Source: CAYONM01 sp964405325 (GTDB lineage: Bacteria > Planctomycetota > UBA11346). Taken from it: a DNA stretch of 18,474 nt. The notes beneath the pieces were generated by a model. It was given only the letters and a program-made list of their open reading frames with translations, had not been told where the DNA came from and did no database searches. A program made the translations under genes and the position numbers. This document shows, piece by piece, positions 1 through 6,758 of the stretch (position 1 is its first letter; every line of letters begins with the position of its first letter). Where the stretch lies: assembly GCA_964405325.1 (NCBI GenBank), contig CAYONM010000052.1:1-18474 (forward strand). Direction: 5' to 3'.

Positions 1-53
1 AGGGCGGCAAAAGATCAAGTGAGACGCTACCTTTATTTATTGACGGGCCCTAA
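1..53 (+). repeat. Left copy of inverted terminal repeat
   Basis: These bases match the reverse complement of 18401-18453 at 52 of 53 positions; the one difference is T versus C at position 34. The match ends sharply at the inner side, after GGGCCCTAA. It runs off the window on the outer side, so the true repeat is longer than seen. Read on the plus strand from base 1, one frame is open through the whole repeat (it begins RAAKDQVRRYL) and stops at 85-87, so this could be the end of a transposase or other repeated gene. I do not recognise the family. Confidence 0.9.
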
Positions 54-68
54 GCCCTACTGCGAGGA

Positions 69-120
69 GGGGCCAGGCCCCCGCTGATGGCAGCGTCCAG
101 ACCAGACGGCCGACGCTGCC
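69..120. repeat. Two adjacent hairpins downstream of the GNAT gene
   Basis: GGGGC-CAG-GCCCC (69-81) is followed by GGCAGCGTC (89-97) and its perfect complement GACGCTGCC (112-120), with a 14-base loop. They lie downstream of the leftward folE2-GNAT operon and could help end its transcript. Neither has a T-run on the minus strand, so a classical rho-independent terminator is not shown. The rest of 54-185 contains no gene that I can support. Confidence 0.45.
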
Positions 121-185
121 AATAGCGGGGCAGCCCTGGCTCCCGTGATCGCTTCAAGCGAGAGCGGGAAACAGAACGCTCACGG

Positions 186-659
186 TCATAGCCGCCGCCA
201 AAGCGCGACCTCGTCACAAGCCAGGAACTTGTTGCAGCGAACGCATTCGCTCCAGACCTTTTCTGGCAGTCGCGAGCGGTCGACCCGCTCCCAGCCTAGG
301 CGTTGAAAAAAAACAACCTGGTAGGTCAAACAGAACAAGCGCTCCAAGCCCAACTCCCGACCCTGATCGCAGCAGGCTTCCACGATTCGTCGGCCCAGAC
401 CTTGCCCGTGGATATGCTGGCTGACCGCCAAGGATTTCAGCTCGGCAATAGAGCGGGTAAAAATATGCACCGCAGCACACGCGGCCAAACCACCTGGCTC
501 GGCTTCGATGACCAGGAAATCGCGGATCGATTCGTACAACTCGCCAGCAGTACGTGGCAACATCACACCCTGATCGGCATAGCCGCCAATCAGAGCCACC
601 ATAGCCGGTACATCGCCCAGGCGCGCCGGCCGAACCTGCAGGTGGACCTCCACGGACAT
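186..659 (-). CDS. N-acetylglutamate synthase-like GNAT acetyltransferase
   Basis: 157 residues, a single GNAT domain. The acetyl-CoA loop is visible as HGQGLGRR (84-91). The sequence also has the marks of the short stand-alone ArgA-like group: GVMLPRT near 31-37, ELYESIRDF at 40-48, AELKSLAV at 72-79, LTYQVVFFQRLGW at 111-123, and a C-terminal cysteine cluster CVRCNKF..CDE (139-150). Members of that group transfer acetyl from acetyl-CoA to L-glutamate, the first step of arginine synthesis; that substrate is inferred here. It has no amino-acid-kinase domain, unlike E. coli ArgA. It is the last gene of a three-gene operon, starting 4 bases after the preceding stop, with only a weak ribosome binding site, so translational coupling is likely. 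Confidence 0.85.
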   Translation of the reverse strand: MSVEVHLQVRPARLGDVPAMVALIGGYADQGVMLPRTAGELYESIRDFLVIEAEPGGLAACAAVHIFTRSIAELKSLAVSQHIHGQGLGRRIVEACCDQGRELGLERLFCLTYQVVFFQRLGWERVDRSRLPEKVWSECVRCNKFLACDEVALWRRL

Positions 660-663
660 ACGA

Positions 664-993
664 CTAGTAACGCCGGATCCGTTCGGCCGGAGCCAATTGC
701 TTGATATCTTTCTGCGGCGGCGTGACCTGATCCAGGCGGCCGATCAGCATGTGCAGATGTTGTCGACGCTTTTCCAATTTGCCGATGCGATCAGCTTCAA
801 CACGCAGGTCGGTCACCTCGGGCTGCTCGCCCAGATACTTGGCCATAAACTCGCTCTCGGCGTTAGCGGTCAGCAGCTCGGTCAGCTCGCGCTCGAGCTC
901 TTCCAGCTTCTCCTGGTACTGCTGCCGAAAGCGTTTCAGCGTTTCGATCTGCTGACCAGCGGTCAGCTCCACCTGCATCGGTTCCAGAGACAT
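664..993 (-). CDS. Small coiled-coil protein of unknown function
   Basis: 109 residues from the ATG at 993, preceded by GAGG five bases upstream. A GTG two codons earlier is possible but lies too close to that site. Residues 12-45 form a charged heptad-like helix rich in Glu, Gln, Lys and Leu (QQYQEKLEELERELTELL), and a second helix covers about 60-90. There is no signal peptide, membrane segment or cysteine. The likely fold is a helical hairpin or short coiled coil in the cytoplasm. It sits between folE2 (24 bases upstream) and the GNAT gene (4 bases downstream), so it is probably co-expressed with both. I do not recognise a family. Confidence 0.75.
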   Translation of the reverse strand: MSLEPMQVELTAGQQIETLKRFRQQYQEKLEELERELTELLTANAESEFMAKYLGEQPEVTDLRVEADRIGKLEKRRQHLHMLIGRLDQVTPPQKDIKQLAPAERIRRY

Positions 994-1017
994 GATCACC
1001 TCGGGGGCGCGGCGGGG

Positions 1018-1986
1018 TCAGTTGCTGTCGTGGCGGAGGCCGCCGGGAACGCCCTTGGTAACGATACTGACGGCGTCGTGGGGATGCAAGCTCTCCAGAT
1101 GTGCTACTCGGATACGGTAATCCACCACCCCCGGCGCATGCTCCAGCGCATGCTTCACCCGCCGACAGGCGTCTTCGCAGAACATCAGATTGCGGCCATT
1201 CAGACGCGCGAATTCCTGCTCGTCTTCGCGCTTCACCGCTGCCTGCACGGCCGTTTGCAAGACGCCCTCAACACCATCGATCAGCTCTTCCAGCCGCGGC
1301 ACCTGGGTACCATCGGTGTAGACCACACTGACATCGGCATGGCTGCGCTGGCTGTGCGGCGTTGCCATGATGGAGGTGTCGCGGCCCAGCCACTGTATCA
1401 CCTCTTGCAGATCCACCTGGCGGTGACCGGCGAAATCGGTTCGGAACTGATCCTGGATCAGCTGTCGAGCCAGCGCCGCCGAACAGGGACAGGTACTGGA
1501 ATAGGTGACCCGAGTCGTGAGGGAAAACGTGAGCTGACCGTTCTTGAGATTACCGCCGATGGAGACCGGATACTGCCGCCAACCGCTGTACTCGCTTTTG
1601 AGCGCCGGCCGCTTGATGGGGAGCTCAAAGTGCAAACGCAGGTGGCTGCTTTTGGACAAGCCACGATGCGATTCTATGAAGGTACGGAGCACATACTCGA
1701 TCAGCGATGCATCCAAGTTGTTGTCGCTCAGCAACTCTTCCAGGGTCAGAAAGAGGCGGGACATGTGGATGCCCTTGGCCTCAGGCAGATCCAGGCTGAC
1801 GAACACATCACCATTGGCTGGCAGCATCAGGATGCTGCCATCGGTCTGCTTGAAACGCACGGGAATCTCTACGCCCGACATACCGACATGATCCAGACAG
1901 CCCTGAACGGCGGCTTGGGACTCATGCGCGATGTCGGGCATGGCCGCAACGAAGCCATTAGCCAGATCTGAGGTAGGCATGTACAT
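1018..1986 (-). CDS. folE2: GTP cyclohydrolase FolE2 (type IB)
   Basis: 322 residues. FolE2 enzymes convert GTP to 7,8-dihydroneopterin triphosphate, the entry step to folate and also to queuosine precursors. They use metals other than zinc more readily than the unrelated FolE. Family marks are MPDIAHE (16-22), KGIHMSRL (71-78) and the catalytic-cysteine region STCPCSAALARQ (164-175). The start at 1986 is chosen over the ATG at 1980 because GGGAG lies seven bases upstream of it. This is the first gene of the folE2/coiled-coil/GNAT operon, with a plausible promoter at 2043-2072. In many bacteria FolE2 is under Zur control, but I see no convincing Zur operator here, so it may simply be the housekeeping enzyme. 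Confidence 0.95.
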   Translation of the reverse strand: MYMPTSDLANGFVAAMPDIAHESQAAVQGCLDHVGMSGVEIPVRFKQTDGSILMLPANGDVFVSLDLPEAKGIHMSRLFLTLEELLSDNNLDASLIEYVLRTFIESHRGLSKSSHLRLHFELPIKRPALKSEYSGWRQYPVSIGGNLKNGQLTFSLTTRVTYSSTCPCSAALARQLIQDQFRTDFAGHRQVDLQEVIQWLGRDTSIMATPHSQRSHADVSVVYTDGTQVPRLEELIDGVEGVLQTAVQAAVKREDEQEFARLNGRNLMFCEDACRRVKHALEHAPGVVDYRIRVAHLESLHPHDAVSIVTKGVPGGLRHDSN

Positions 1987-2042
1987 GGGTAAGCTCCCGC
2001 TGTTGGGCCGTGCATGCAGATCACACAGCGATCGTCAGGAGC

Positions 2043-2072
2043 AGTATAAGACTAGATTTCCGGCCGAGTCAT
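2043..2072 (-). promoter_or_regulatory. Candidate sigma-70 promoter of folE2
   Basis: On the minus strand, ATGACT (2067-2072) and TATACT (2043-2048) are separated by 18 bases. They match the -35 consensus at 4 of 6 and the -10 consensus at 5 of 6 positions. The site lies about 57 bases upstream of the folE2 start, in the 238-base gap between the divergent folE2 and maf genes. No symmetrical Zur-like site overlaps it. A 6-bp dyad, GTTCGC-N8-GCGAAC (2170-2189), lies nearer to maf and has no known meaning. Confidence 0.5.
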
Positions 2073-2224
2073 GCAATAGCAGCATAGCCTTTAGCACAGT
2101 GGCGACGGGCAACACCGGACTGGCGAGCAAAAAGCCCTGTGAGAGAAGCATCAATACGACATGTGCGGCGTTCGCCGGGCGTTGCGAACTTGTGGCGACT
2201 GGTGGCTTGATAGCCTGCCGCGCC

Positions 2225-2803
2225 ATGTCCGAACTGATTCTCGCCAGCACCTCCCCCTACCGTCGCCAGCTGCTGGAACGGCTGAGCCTGCCTTTCCGGC
2301 AATTGGCCCCGGATTGCGATGAGGAGGCCCTCAAGGCCCAGGGTCTGAGCCCCGAAGACCTGACCAGTCAGCTGGCCGACCGGAAGGCCGACAGCATCGC
2401 CAAACAGCACCCGCATGCCGTGGTGATCGGCTCGGATCAGGTGGCGGCGATCGACGGCGACATCCTCGGCAAACCCGGCAGTCAGGACGTCGCAGTGGCG
2501 CAACTGCAGCGGCTACAAGGCCGGGCGCACCGCCTGATCACCGCAGTCACCGTCGCACAGGGCAAGCAACGGCAGCGACACCAGAACATCACCACCCTGC
2601 ACATGCGTGAACTTCAAGCCGCGGCGCTACAACGTTACGTGCAACGGGACCATCCGGTGGATTGCGCCGGTGCCTATAAGCTGGAGCAGAGCGGCATCAG
2701 CCTGTTTGAGCGCATCGAGACCGACGACCATTCCGCCATCACTGGGCTGCCGCTGCTGGCGCTGACCCGGATGCTGATCGACTTCGGCTTCGTCATTCCT
2801 TGA
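2225..2803 (+). CDS. yceF: Maf-like nucleotide pyrophosphatase, YceF type
   Basis: 192 residues, normal for the family. Maf proteins hydrolyse non-canonical or modified nucleoside triphosphates to monophosphates and pyrophosphate; the YceF subgroup prefers 7-methyl-GTP. Visible motifs are ASTSPYRR (7-14), IGSDQV (68-73) with the catalytic Asp71, LGKP (81-84), and the YceF-like segment CAGAYKLEQSGISLFER around 146-162. The ATG at 2225 begins the alignable sequence; the frame is open much further upstream, but that part lies opposite folE2 and is not Maf-like. No strong ribosome binding site is visible. The usual downstream partners yceD, rpmF and plsX are absent; the yjbQ-like gene follows after 10 bases. 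Confidence 0.93.
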   Translation: MSELILASTSPYRRQLLERLSLPFRQLAPDCDEEALKAQGLSPEDLTSQLADRKADSIAKQHPHAVVIGSDQVAAIDGDILGKPGSQDVAVAQLQRLQGRAHRLITAVTVAQGKQRQRHQNITTLHMRELQAAALQRYVQRDHPVDCAGAYKLEQSGISLFERIETDDHSAITGLPLLALTRMLIDFGFVIP

Positions 2804-2813
2804 GGAGGCCACC

Positions 2814-3236
2814 ATGTGGTTGCAACGTGACATCAACTTGAAGGCCCGTGGCCGTGGCTTTCACCTGGTCACCTCGGACATCATTGCCCAGCTGGACGAG
2901 ATCCGGCAGTTGCGCTGCGGCCTGCTGCACCTGCTGCTGCAACACACCTCCGCTTCGCTGTGCCTGAACGAAAATGCCGATCCCGACGTCCGCCGCGATC
3001 TGGCGACCTGGAGCCGCCAAGTGGCCCCAGACCATGCCAGTTACTATGTGCACACCTGCGAAGGCCCCGACGACATGCCAGCGCACATCACAAGCGCGCT
3101 ATTCGGCGTCAGCCTGAGCCTCCCGATTGCCGATGGCCGCCTGGCCCTGGGCACCTGGCAGGGCCTCTACCTGGGTGAGCATCGCCAACACGGCGGCAGC
3201 CGACGGGTGGTGGCAACGCTGCATGGCGAGAGGTAG
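2814..3236 (+). CDS. yjbQ: YjbQ family protein (UPF0047)
   Basis: 140 residues, the normal length. Conserved family motifs are all present: HTSASLCLNENADPDVRRDL (44-63), EGPDDMPAHI (83-92) and GTWQGLYLGEHR (113-124), with the histidines and acidic residues expected of the metal-binding site. Some homologues show weak thiamine-phosphate synthase activity when overexpressed, but the physiological role is not settled, so I assign no reaction. A strong GAGGAGG overlaps the maf stop codon, showing that the two genes form one transcription unit. It ends 10 bases from the convergent repeat-lipoprotein gene; no clear terminator fits in that gap. Confidence 0.93.
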   Translation: MWLQRDINLKARGRGFHLVTSDIIAQLDEIRQLRCGLLHLLLQHTSASLCLNENADPDVRRDLATWSRQVAPDHASYYVHTCEGPDDMPAHITSALFGVSLSLPIADGRLALGTWQGLYLGEHRQHGGSRRVVATLHGER

Positions 3237-3246
3237 ACCAACTCGT

Positions 3247-4491
3247 TTACTGCGCCCTATTGTAGCCTTCGACCTGCCGCATCTTGGTCGCCGAACGGGG
3301 ACTGGCGAGCTGTTCGCCAGGTATCGGTAGATAGTGATCACCATAGGCGGCCTGGCGCATACTGCCAAAGAAGCGGCGGAAGTTGCCCTTCAAGCCCTCC
3401 CATTCGCGCTCAGAGTAAGCGGTAAAACGCTGCACACCGGCTTCCAGCAGATACAGCTCCTCTTCGCCCATGGCGTAAAAACGCCGGACGTCCTCCATCA
3501 GAACATGCCGCTTATCAAGGTTGTATTCCCAGAAGCGCTTCACGTCCGCCTTCATCGGGCCCCACTCATGCTCATAGCTCTTCACGAAGGCCACCCACTG
3601 CTCACGCAGACGCTCCCACTCATCGGCCTGATTCCGGGCATAACGCCCCAGTGCCGTTTGCAGGCGCTCGCTTTCCACCCGCGCCTGACGCATGGAGCGT
3701 TCGACATCACGGGCCAGCTGGATCTCGTCGAGTTGCGCTAAATAGAAGCAATGCAGATCATCACCCATCCGCGGCACATTGGCCTGCTCATCACGGACCA
3801 ATTGCCGGAAATCCACGGCCAGGGCCACAGCCTCCTGCCGGGTATGCTCGTGCGTGAAGCGCTGCAAATCCTGACGCATGGTGGCCATCATGTTGCGCTC
3901 ATCCAGATAGAAGCGGTGCGCCTGCTTGGCCAGCTTCTCGTATTCACGCTGCCGCCATTCCAAGAATTCCTGCACATCGATCTGCAGATTGATGGACTCC
4001 CATTGCACCAGGTCATACTGCTGCTGGAGCCATGCGGACATGGGCATGATGTGACGCTTCTGATATTCCAGATAGATGATCACATCCTGGACCAGGCTGA
4101 CCCATTCGTTGTCGACCCGGCTGAAAAACCGCAGGATGTCGTCTTTTACCACCGGGAAATTCTTCAGCTGATAATCCAAGTGGGTCGCGATGTCGTCCGT
4201 CAGTCGGTAGACCTGCTTCCAATCGTAGGCGATATGGTAGGCGAATTCCCGCTGGAATTGCCACCATTCCACCTTGCGCATGACGAAAAAACGTTCGGTC
4301 GCGAGTTCGAGATCGTGCTTCTCATAACCGGCCGTGGCGGCGAAGCGGGCGATGTCAGCCTCCAGCTGCTGCAGGTTTTCAACCCCGTGCTGCCGGAAAC
4401 GCTCGACATCGTCAGCGGTCTCGCGTACTTCGCCAGAATTGCAGCCGGTCAGCACGGCCACCAGGAACATGGACCACCAGAACGAACGCAT
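3247..4491 (-). CDS. Lipoprotein made of twenty 18-residue helical repeats
   Basis: 414 residues. The ATG at 4491 gives a clean lipoprotein signal (MRSFWWSMFLVAVLTGC, Cys17 the lipidation site); a TTG at 4527 would add 12 residues before it and is less likely. No strong ribosome binding site is visible. From Asp28 to Tyr387 the sequence divides into exactly twenty units of 18 residues with no insertion or deletion. The rough consensus is D-V-x-R-F-x(6)-E-W-x-x-L-x-x. Position 1 is Asp in about half the units, position 4 Arg in 13, position 5 Phe in 12, position 12 Glu in 10 and position 16 Leu in 12. Eighteen residues are five alpha-helical turns, so positions 2, 5, 6, 13 and 16 fall on one face. 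A 27-residue polar tail follows. The only prolines in the repeats (units 5, 7, 12, 16) sit at position 14 or 15. I do not recognise the family; a long envelope-anchored amphipathic helix or helical array is inferred. Confidence 0.85.
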   Translation of the reverse strand: MRSFWWSMFLVAVLTGCNSGEVRETADDVERFRQHGVENLQQLEADIARFAATAGYEKHDLELATERFFVMRKVEWWQFQREFAYHIAYDWKQVYRLTDDIATHLDYQLKNFPVVKDDILRFFSRVDNEWVSLVQDVIIYLEYQKRHIMPMSAWLQQQYDLVQWESINLQIDVQEFLEWRQREYEKLAKQAHRFYLDERNMMATMRQDLQRFTHEHTRQEAVALAVDFRQLVRDEQANVPRMGDDLHCFYLAQLDEIQLARDVERSMRQARVESERLQTALGRYARNQADEWERLREQWVAFVKSYEHEWGPMKADVKRFWEYNLDKRHVLMEDVRRFYAMGEEELYLLEAGVQRFTAYSEREWEGLKGNFRRFFGSMRQAAYGDHYLPIPGEQLASPRSATKMRQVEGYNRAQ

Positions 4492-4605
4492 AGCTGAGCA
4501 GCCTAGGTCCCACCGGAATGTCACCAACGACCCAGCCCCGAACAGGCCGGCCGTGTATCAACCTGAGCGGGACCGCCGAGGAGGCCGTTTTTGCGATGCC
4601 GTCTT

Positions 4606-4705
4606 CAGTCGGCAGTCGACGGTCGACAGCCTTCGATGCCCGGTCAACTGCCCGAAATCAGAGCACCACCCCTCTCGAAGACTGCCGACGGTGGACTGTC
4701 GACAC
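4606..4705. repeat. Long imperfect inverted repeat upstream of gatC
   Basis: The arms 4606-4636 and 4675-4705 are complementary at 24 of 31 positions and enclose a 38-base loop. Each arm is built from short related words (GTCGGCAGTC, GACGGTCGACAG, GACTGCCGAC), so the element is also internally repetitive. It lies in the 334-base gap between the divergent repeat-lipoprotein start (4491) and gatC (4826). Apart from this I see no feature in that gap; promoters for both genes must be there, but none stands out. It could be a REP-like dispersed element or a leader structure for gatCA. Frames open through it look like chance translation of GC-rich DNA. Confidence 0.6.
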
Positions 4706-4825
4706 CGCCCGGCCATTGAGGCCAGGGAACCCCCGCCAGCCGGGCAGCGGCAGGCGATTGCTCGCCACATTGCACGCCTGGTCGATGCATCTACCCTGCG
4801 GCCCCGCGCATAACGAGGAGCAGGC

Positions 4826-5116
4826 ATGAGCATCGGCCCCGAACAGGTTCGTCACGTCGCTACCCTGGCTCGCATCGCCCTGCAGCCAGAGGAACTGGAG
4901 CATTTGACCAAAGATCTCCAGGACATCGTCGGCTACGTCGAGCAACTGAGCGAAGTCGACACCACGGGGGTCGAGCCGATCGCCAACGTGGCCGGTCTGG
5001 AGCACGTCGTTCGTGCCGACGAACCGGGCCCTATGCTGCCACGCGAGCGCCTGCTCTGTCAGGCACCGCAAGCAAATGAACAGACCTTCCTGGTCCCCAA
5101 AGCCGTGGAGCGTTGA
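4826..5116 (+). CDS. gatC: Asp/Glu-tRNA amidotransferase subunit C
   Basis: 96 residues, the usual size. GatC is the small belt-like subunit that holds GatA and GatB together in the GatCAB complex, which converts misacylated Glu-tRNA(Gln) and Asp-tRNA(Asn) to the correct amides. Family marks are VRHVATLARIAL (8-19), the helix LTKDLQDIVGYVEQL (27-41), the VEPIANV segment (49-55), and the C-terminal FLVPKAVE. GAGGAG lies seven bases upstream of the ATG. gatA starts two bases after its stop codon, so the two are co-transcribed. Confidence 0.96.
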   Translation: MSIGPEQVRHVATLARIALQPEELEHLTKDLQDIVGYVEQLSEVDTTGVEPIANVAGLEHVVRADEPGPMLPRERLLCQAPQANEQTFLVPKAVER

Positions 5117-5118
5117 TC

Positions 5119-6513
5119 ATGACCACTGCCCGAGCCATCGCCGAAGCCGTGCACGGCGGCCAGGATCCGCACATCGCCGTCAACGAAGCCGTCGACCGCG
5201 CCCAGGCCGACACCAGGAACGCGGTGATCCGGATCTATCGGGAGAGCGCTGGCACCGCCATACAGGCTCTGCAGCAACGCCTGGCAGCCGGTGACCAGCC
5301 ACCGCTTGCCGGGGTGCCGATACTGCTGAAGGACAACCTCTGCTACGACGGCCACGAGGTCACCGCCTGCTCGCGCATTCTTGCCGGCTGGCAGGCCCCC
5401 TACACCGCCAGTGCGGTCCAGGGCCTGCTAGCTGCCGGCGCCATTCCCATCGGCGCCACCAATATGGACGAATTCGCCATGGGCTCATCCAACGAGACCA
5501 GCTGCTATGGCCCGGTGCGGCATCCACAGGATCCGGAGCGCATTCCTGGCGGCTCCTCCGGTGGTAGCGCCGCCGCGGTTGCTGCCGGCATCACCCCCCT
5601 GGCCCTGGGTTCGGACACCGGCGGCTCTATCCGCCAGCCCGCCGGCCTGTGCGGCTGCATCGGTCTGAAGCCCAGCTACGGTCGGGTGAGTCGCTACGGT
5701 CTGCTGGCCTTCGCTTCCAGCCTGGATCAGATCGGCCCCCTGGCCACCGACCTGGACGACGCCTGGCTATGCCTGCGTGCCATTACTGGACACGACCAGC
5801 AGGACAGCACCAGCGTCGTCCGCCCGGCTGACGAGCTCAACGCCACGACCGATGTGAAGGGCCTGCGCATCGGCTACCTGCCGGCACACGCTGAACTGCT
5901 GCCGGCCGATATGCAGGCGCACCTGAGCGCCGCCCAGCAGCAGCTGCAGGACGCCGGCGCTGAACTGGTGCCGGTGGAACTGCCGCACGAACGCTACGCC
6001 ACGGCGGTGTACTACATCATCGCCACTGGCGAGGCCTCTTCCAATCTGGCCCGCTATGATGGCGTGCACTACGGCCATCGCGCGGAAAACTGTCAGGACC
6101 TGTTCGAGGTCTACGCCAAGACCCGCGATGAAGGCTTCGGCACCGAGGTCAAACGCCGCGTGATGCTGGGCACCTACGTGCTGTCGGCCGGCTATTACGA
6201 TGCCTATTACAAGAAGGCGATGCAGGTCCGCCGGCTGATGTGCCAGGACTACCAGCAGGCCTTCGAGCAGTGCGATCTGATCATCGGCCTGACCAGCCCC
6301 AGCACCGCCTTCCGCGCTGGCGAGAAGCTGGACGACCCGCTGCAGATGTACCTATGCGACGTGTTCACCATCGCCGCCAACCTAGCCGGCATTCCGGCCA
6401 TGAGCGTGCCGGGCACCGTGCACAGCGACGGTCTGCCGGTGGGCATCCACCTGCAGGCACCGGTCTGGCAGGAAGCGCGGCTGTACCGCGCCGCGAAGGC
6501 GCTTGCAGGATAG
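5119..6513 (+). CDS. gatA: Asp/Glu-tRNA amidotransferase subunit A
   Basis: 464 residues from the ATG at 5119, which has GGAG eight bases upstream; a TTG at 5113 is too close to that site. GatA is the amidase-signature subunit that releases ammonia from glutamine for tRNA amidation. The Lys-cisSer-Ser triad is intact: Lys71 in LLKDN, Ser146 in GGSSGGS and Ser170 in SDTGGSIRQPA. The C-terminus stops at ARLYRAAKALAG. From memory, homologues carry roughly 15-20 more residues, including a conserved T-x-W-H region. The stop is seven bases before a GC-rich tandem repeat, and no gatB follows. The end of the gene may therefore have been replaced by repeat insertion or rearrangement. The enzyme core looks functional, but GatB must be encoded elsewhere. 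Confidence 0.95.
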   Translation: MTTARAIAEAVHGGQDPHIAVNEAVDRAQADTRNAVIRIYRESAGTAIQALQQRLAAGDQPPLAGVPILLKDNLCYDGHEVTACSRILAGWQAPYTASAVQGLLAAGAIPIGATNMDEFAMGSSNETSCYGPVRHPQDPERIPGGSSGGSAAAVAAGITPLALGSDTGGSIRQPAGLCGCIGLKPSYGRVSRYGLLAFASSLDQIGPLATDLDDAWLCLRAITGHDQQDSTSVVRPADELNATTDVKGLRIGYLPAHAELLPADMQAHLSAAQQQLQDAGAELVPVELPHERYATAVYYIIATGEASSNLARYDGVHYGHRAENCQDLFEVYAKTRDEGFGTEVKRRVMLGTYVLSAGYYDAYYKKAMQVRRLMCQDYQQAFEQCDLIIGLTSPSTAFRAGEKLDDPLQMYLCDVFTIAANLAGIPAMSVPGTVHSDGLPVGIHLQAPVWQEARLYRAAKALAG

Positions 6514-6519
6514 CTGTCA

Positions 6520-6712
6520 TCAGAGGGGGCGTTGCCCCCTCGCACCTCCGGCGCACACCCCTGACGCGGACCGCAGGTCCTCGGTCGGAGGTGCGGACCG
6601 CAGGTCCTCGCGCTTGGGCGCGCTCGACTCCCTCAGAGCGGGCGTTGCCCCCTCGCGCCTCCGGCGCACACCCCTGGCGCGGACCGCAGGTCCTCGCGCT
6701 TGGGCGCGCTCG
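6520..6712. repeat. GC-rich tandem repeat with palindromes after gatA
   Basis: Two related units, 6520-6626 and 6633-6712, start 113 bases apart. They share nearly all their sequence except a 27-base internal duplication in the first unit, which repeats the word GGACCGCAGGTCCTCG. Each unit contains the perfect palindrome GGACC-GCA-GGTCC and the word GCGCTTGGGCGCG. The first opens with the perfect hairpin GAGGGGGC-GTT-GCCCCCTC (6523-6541). It fills most of the 245-base gap between the convergent gatA and DUF1015 genes. No T-run follows the hairpins, but strong stems could still slow polymerase. It resembles an extragenic palindromic element that may recur elsewhere in the genome. Confidence 0.85.
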
Positions 6713-6758
6713 CCTGGCTCTTATCGGATTCGTGCCGAATTCGACCTCTGAAGGAGGC

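Noticed and set aside
1987..2224. Zur operator in front of folE2
   Set aside because: No symmetrical AT-rich Zur-like palindrome was found; only an ordinary sigma-70 promoter is supported.
4518..4829. 103-codon plus-strand frame whose stop overlaps the gatC start as ATGA
   Set aside because: The overlap is suggestive, but the translation is low-complexity Arg/Pro/Ser/Thr across an inverted repeat, with no ribosome binding site or recognisable fold; gatC has its own strong site.
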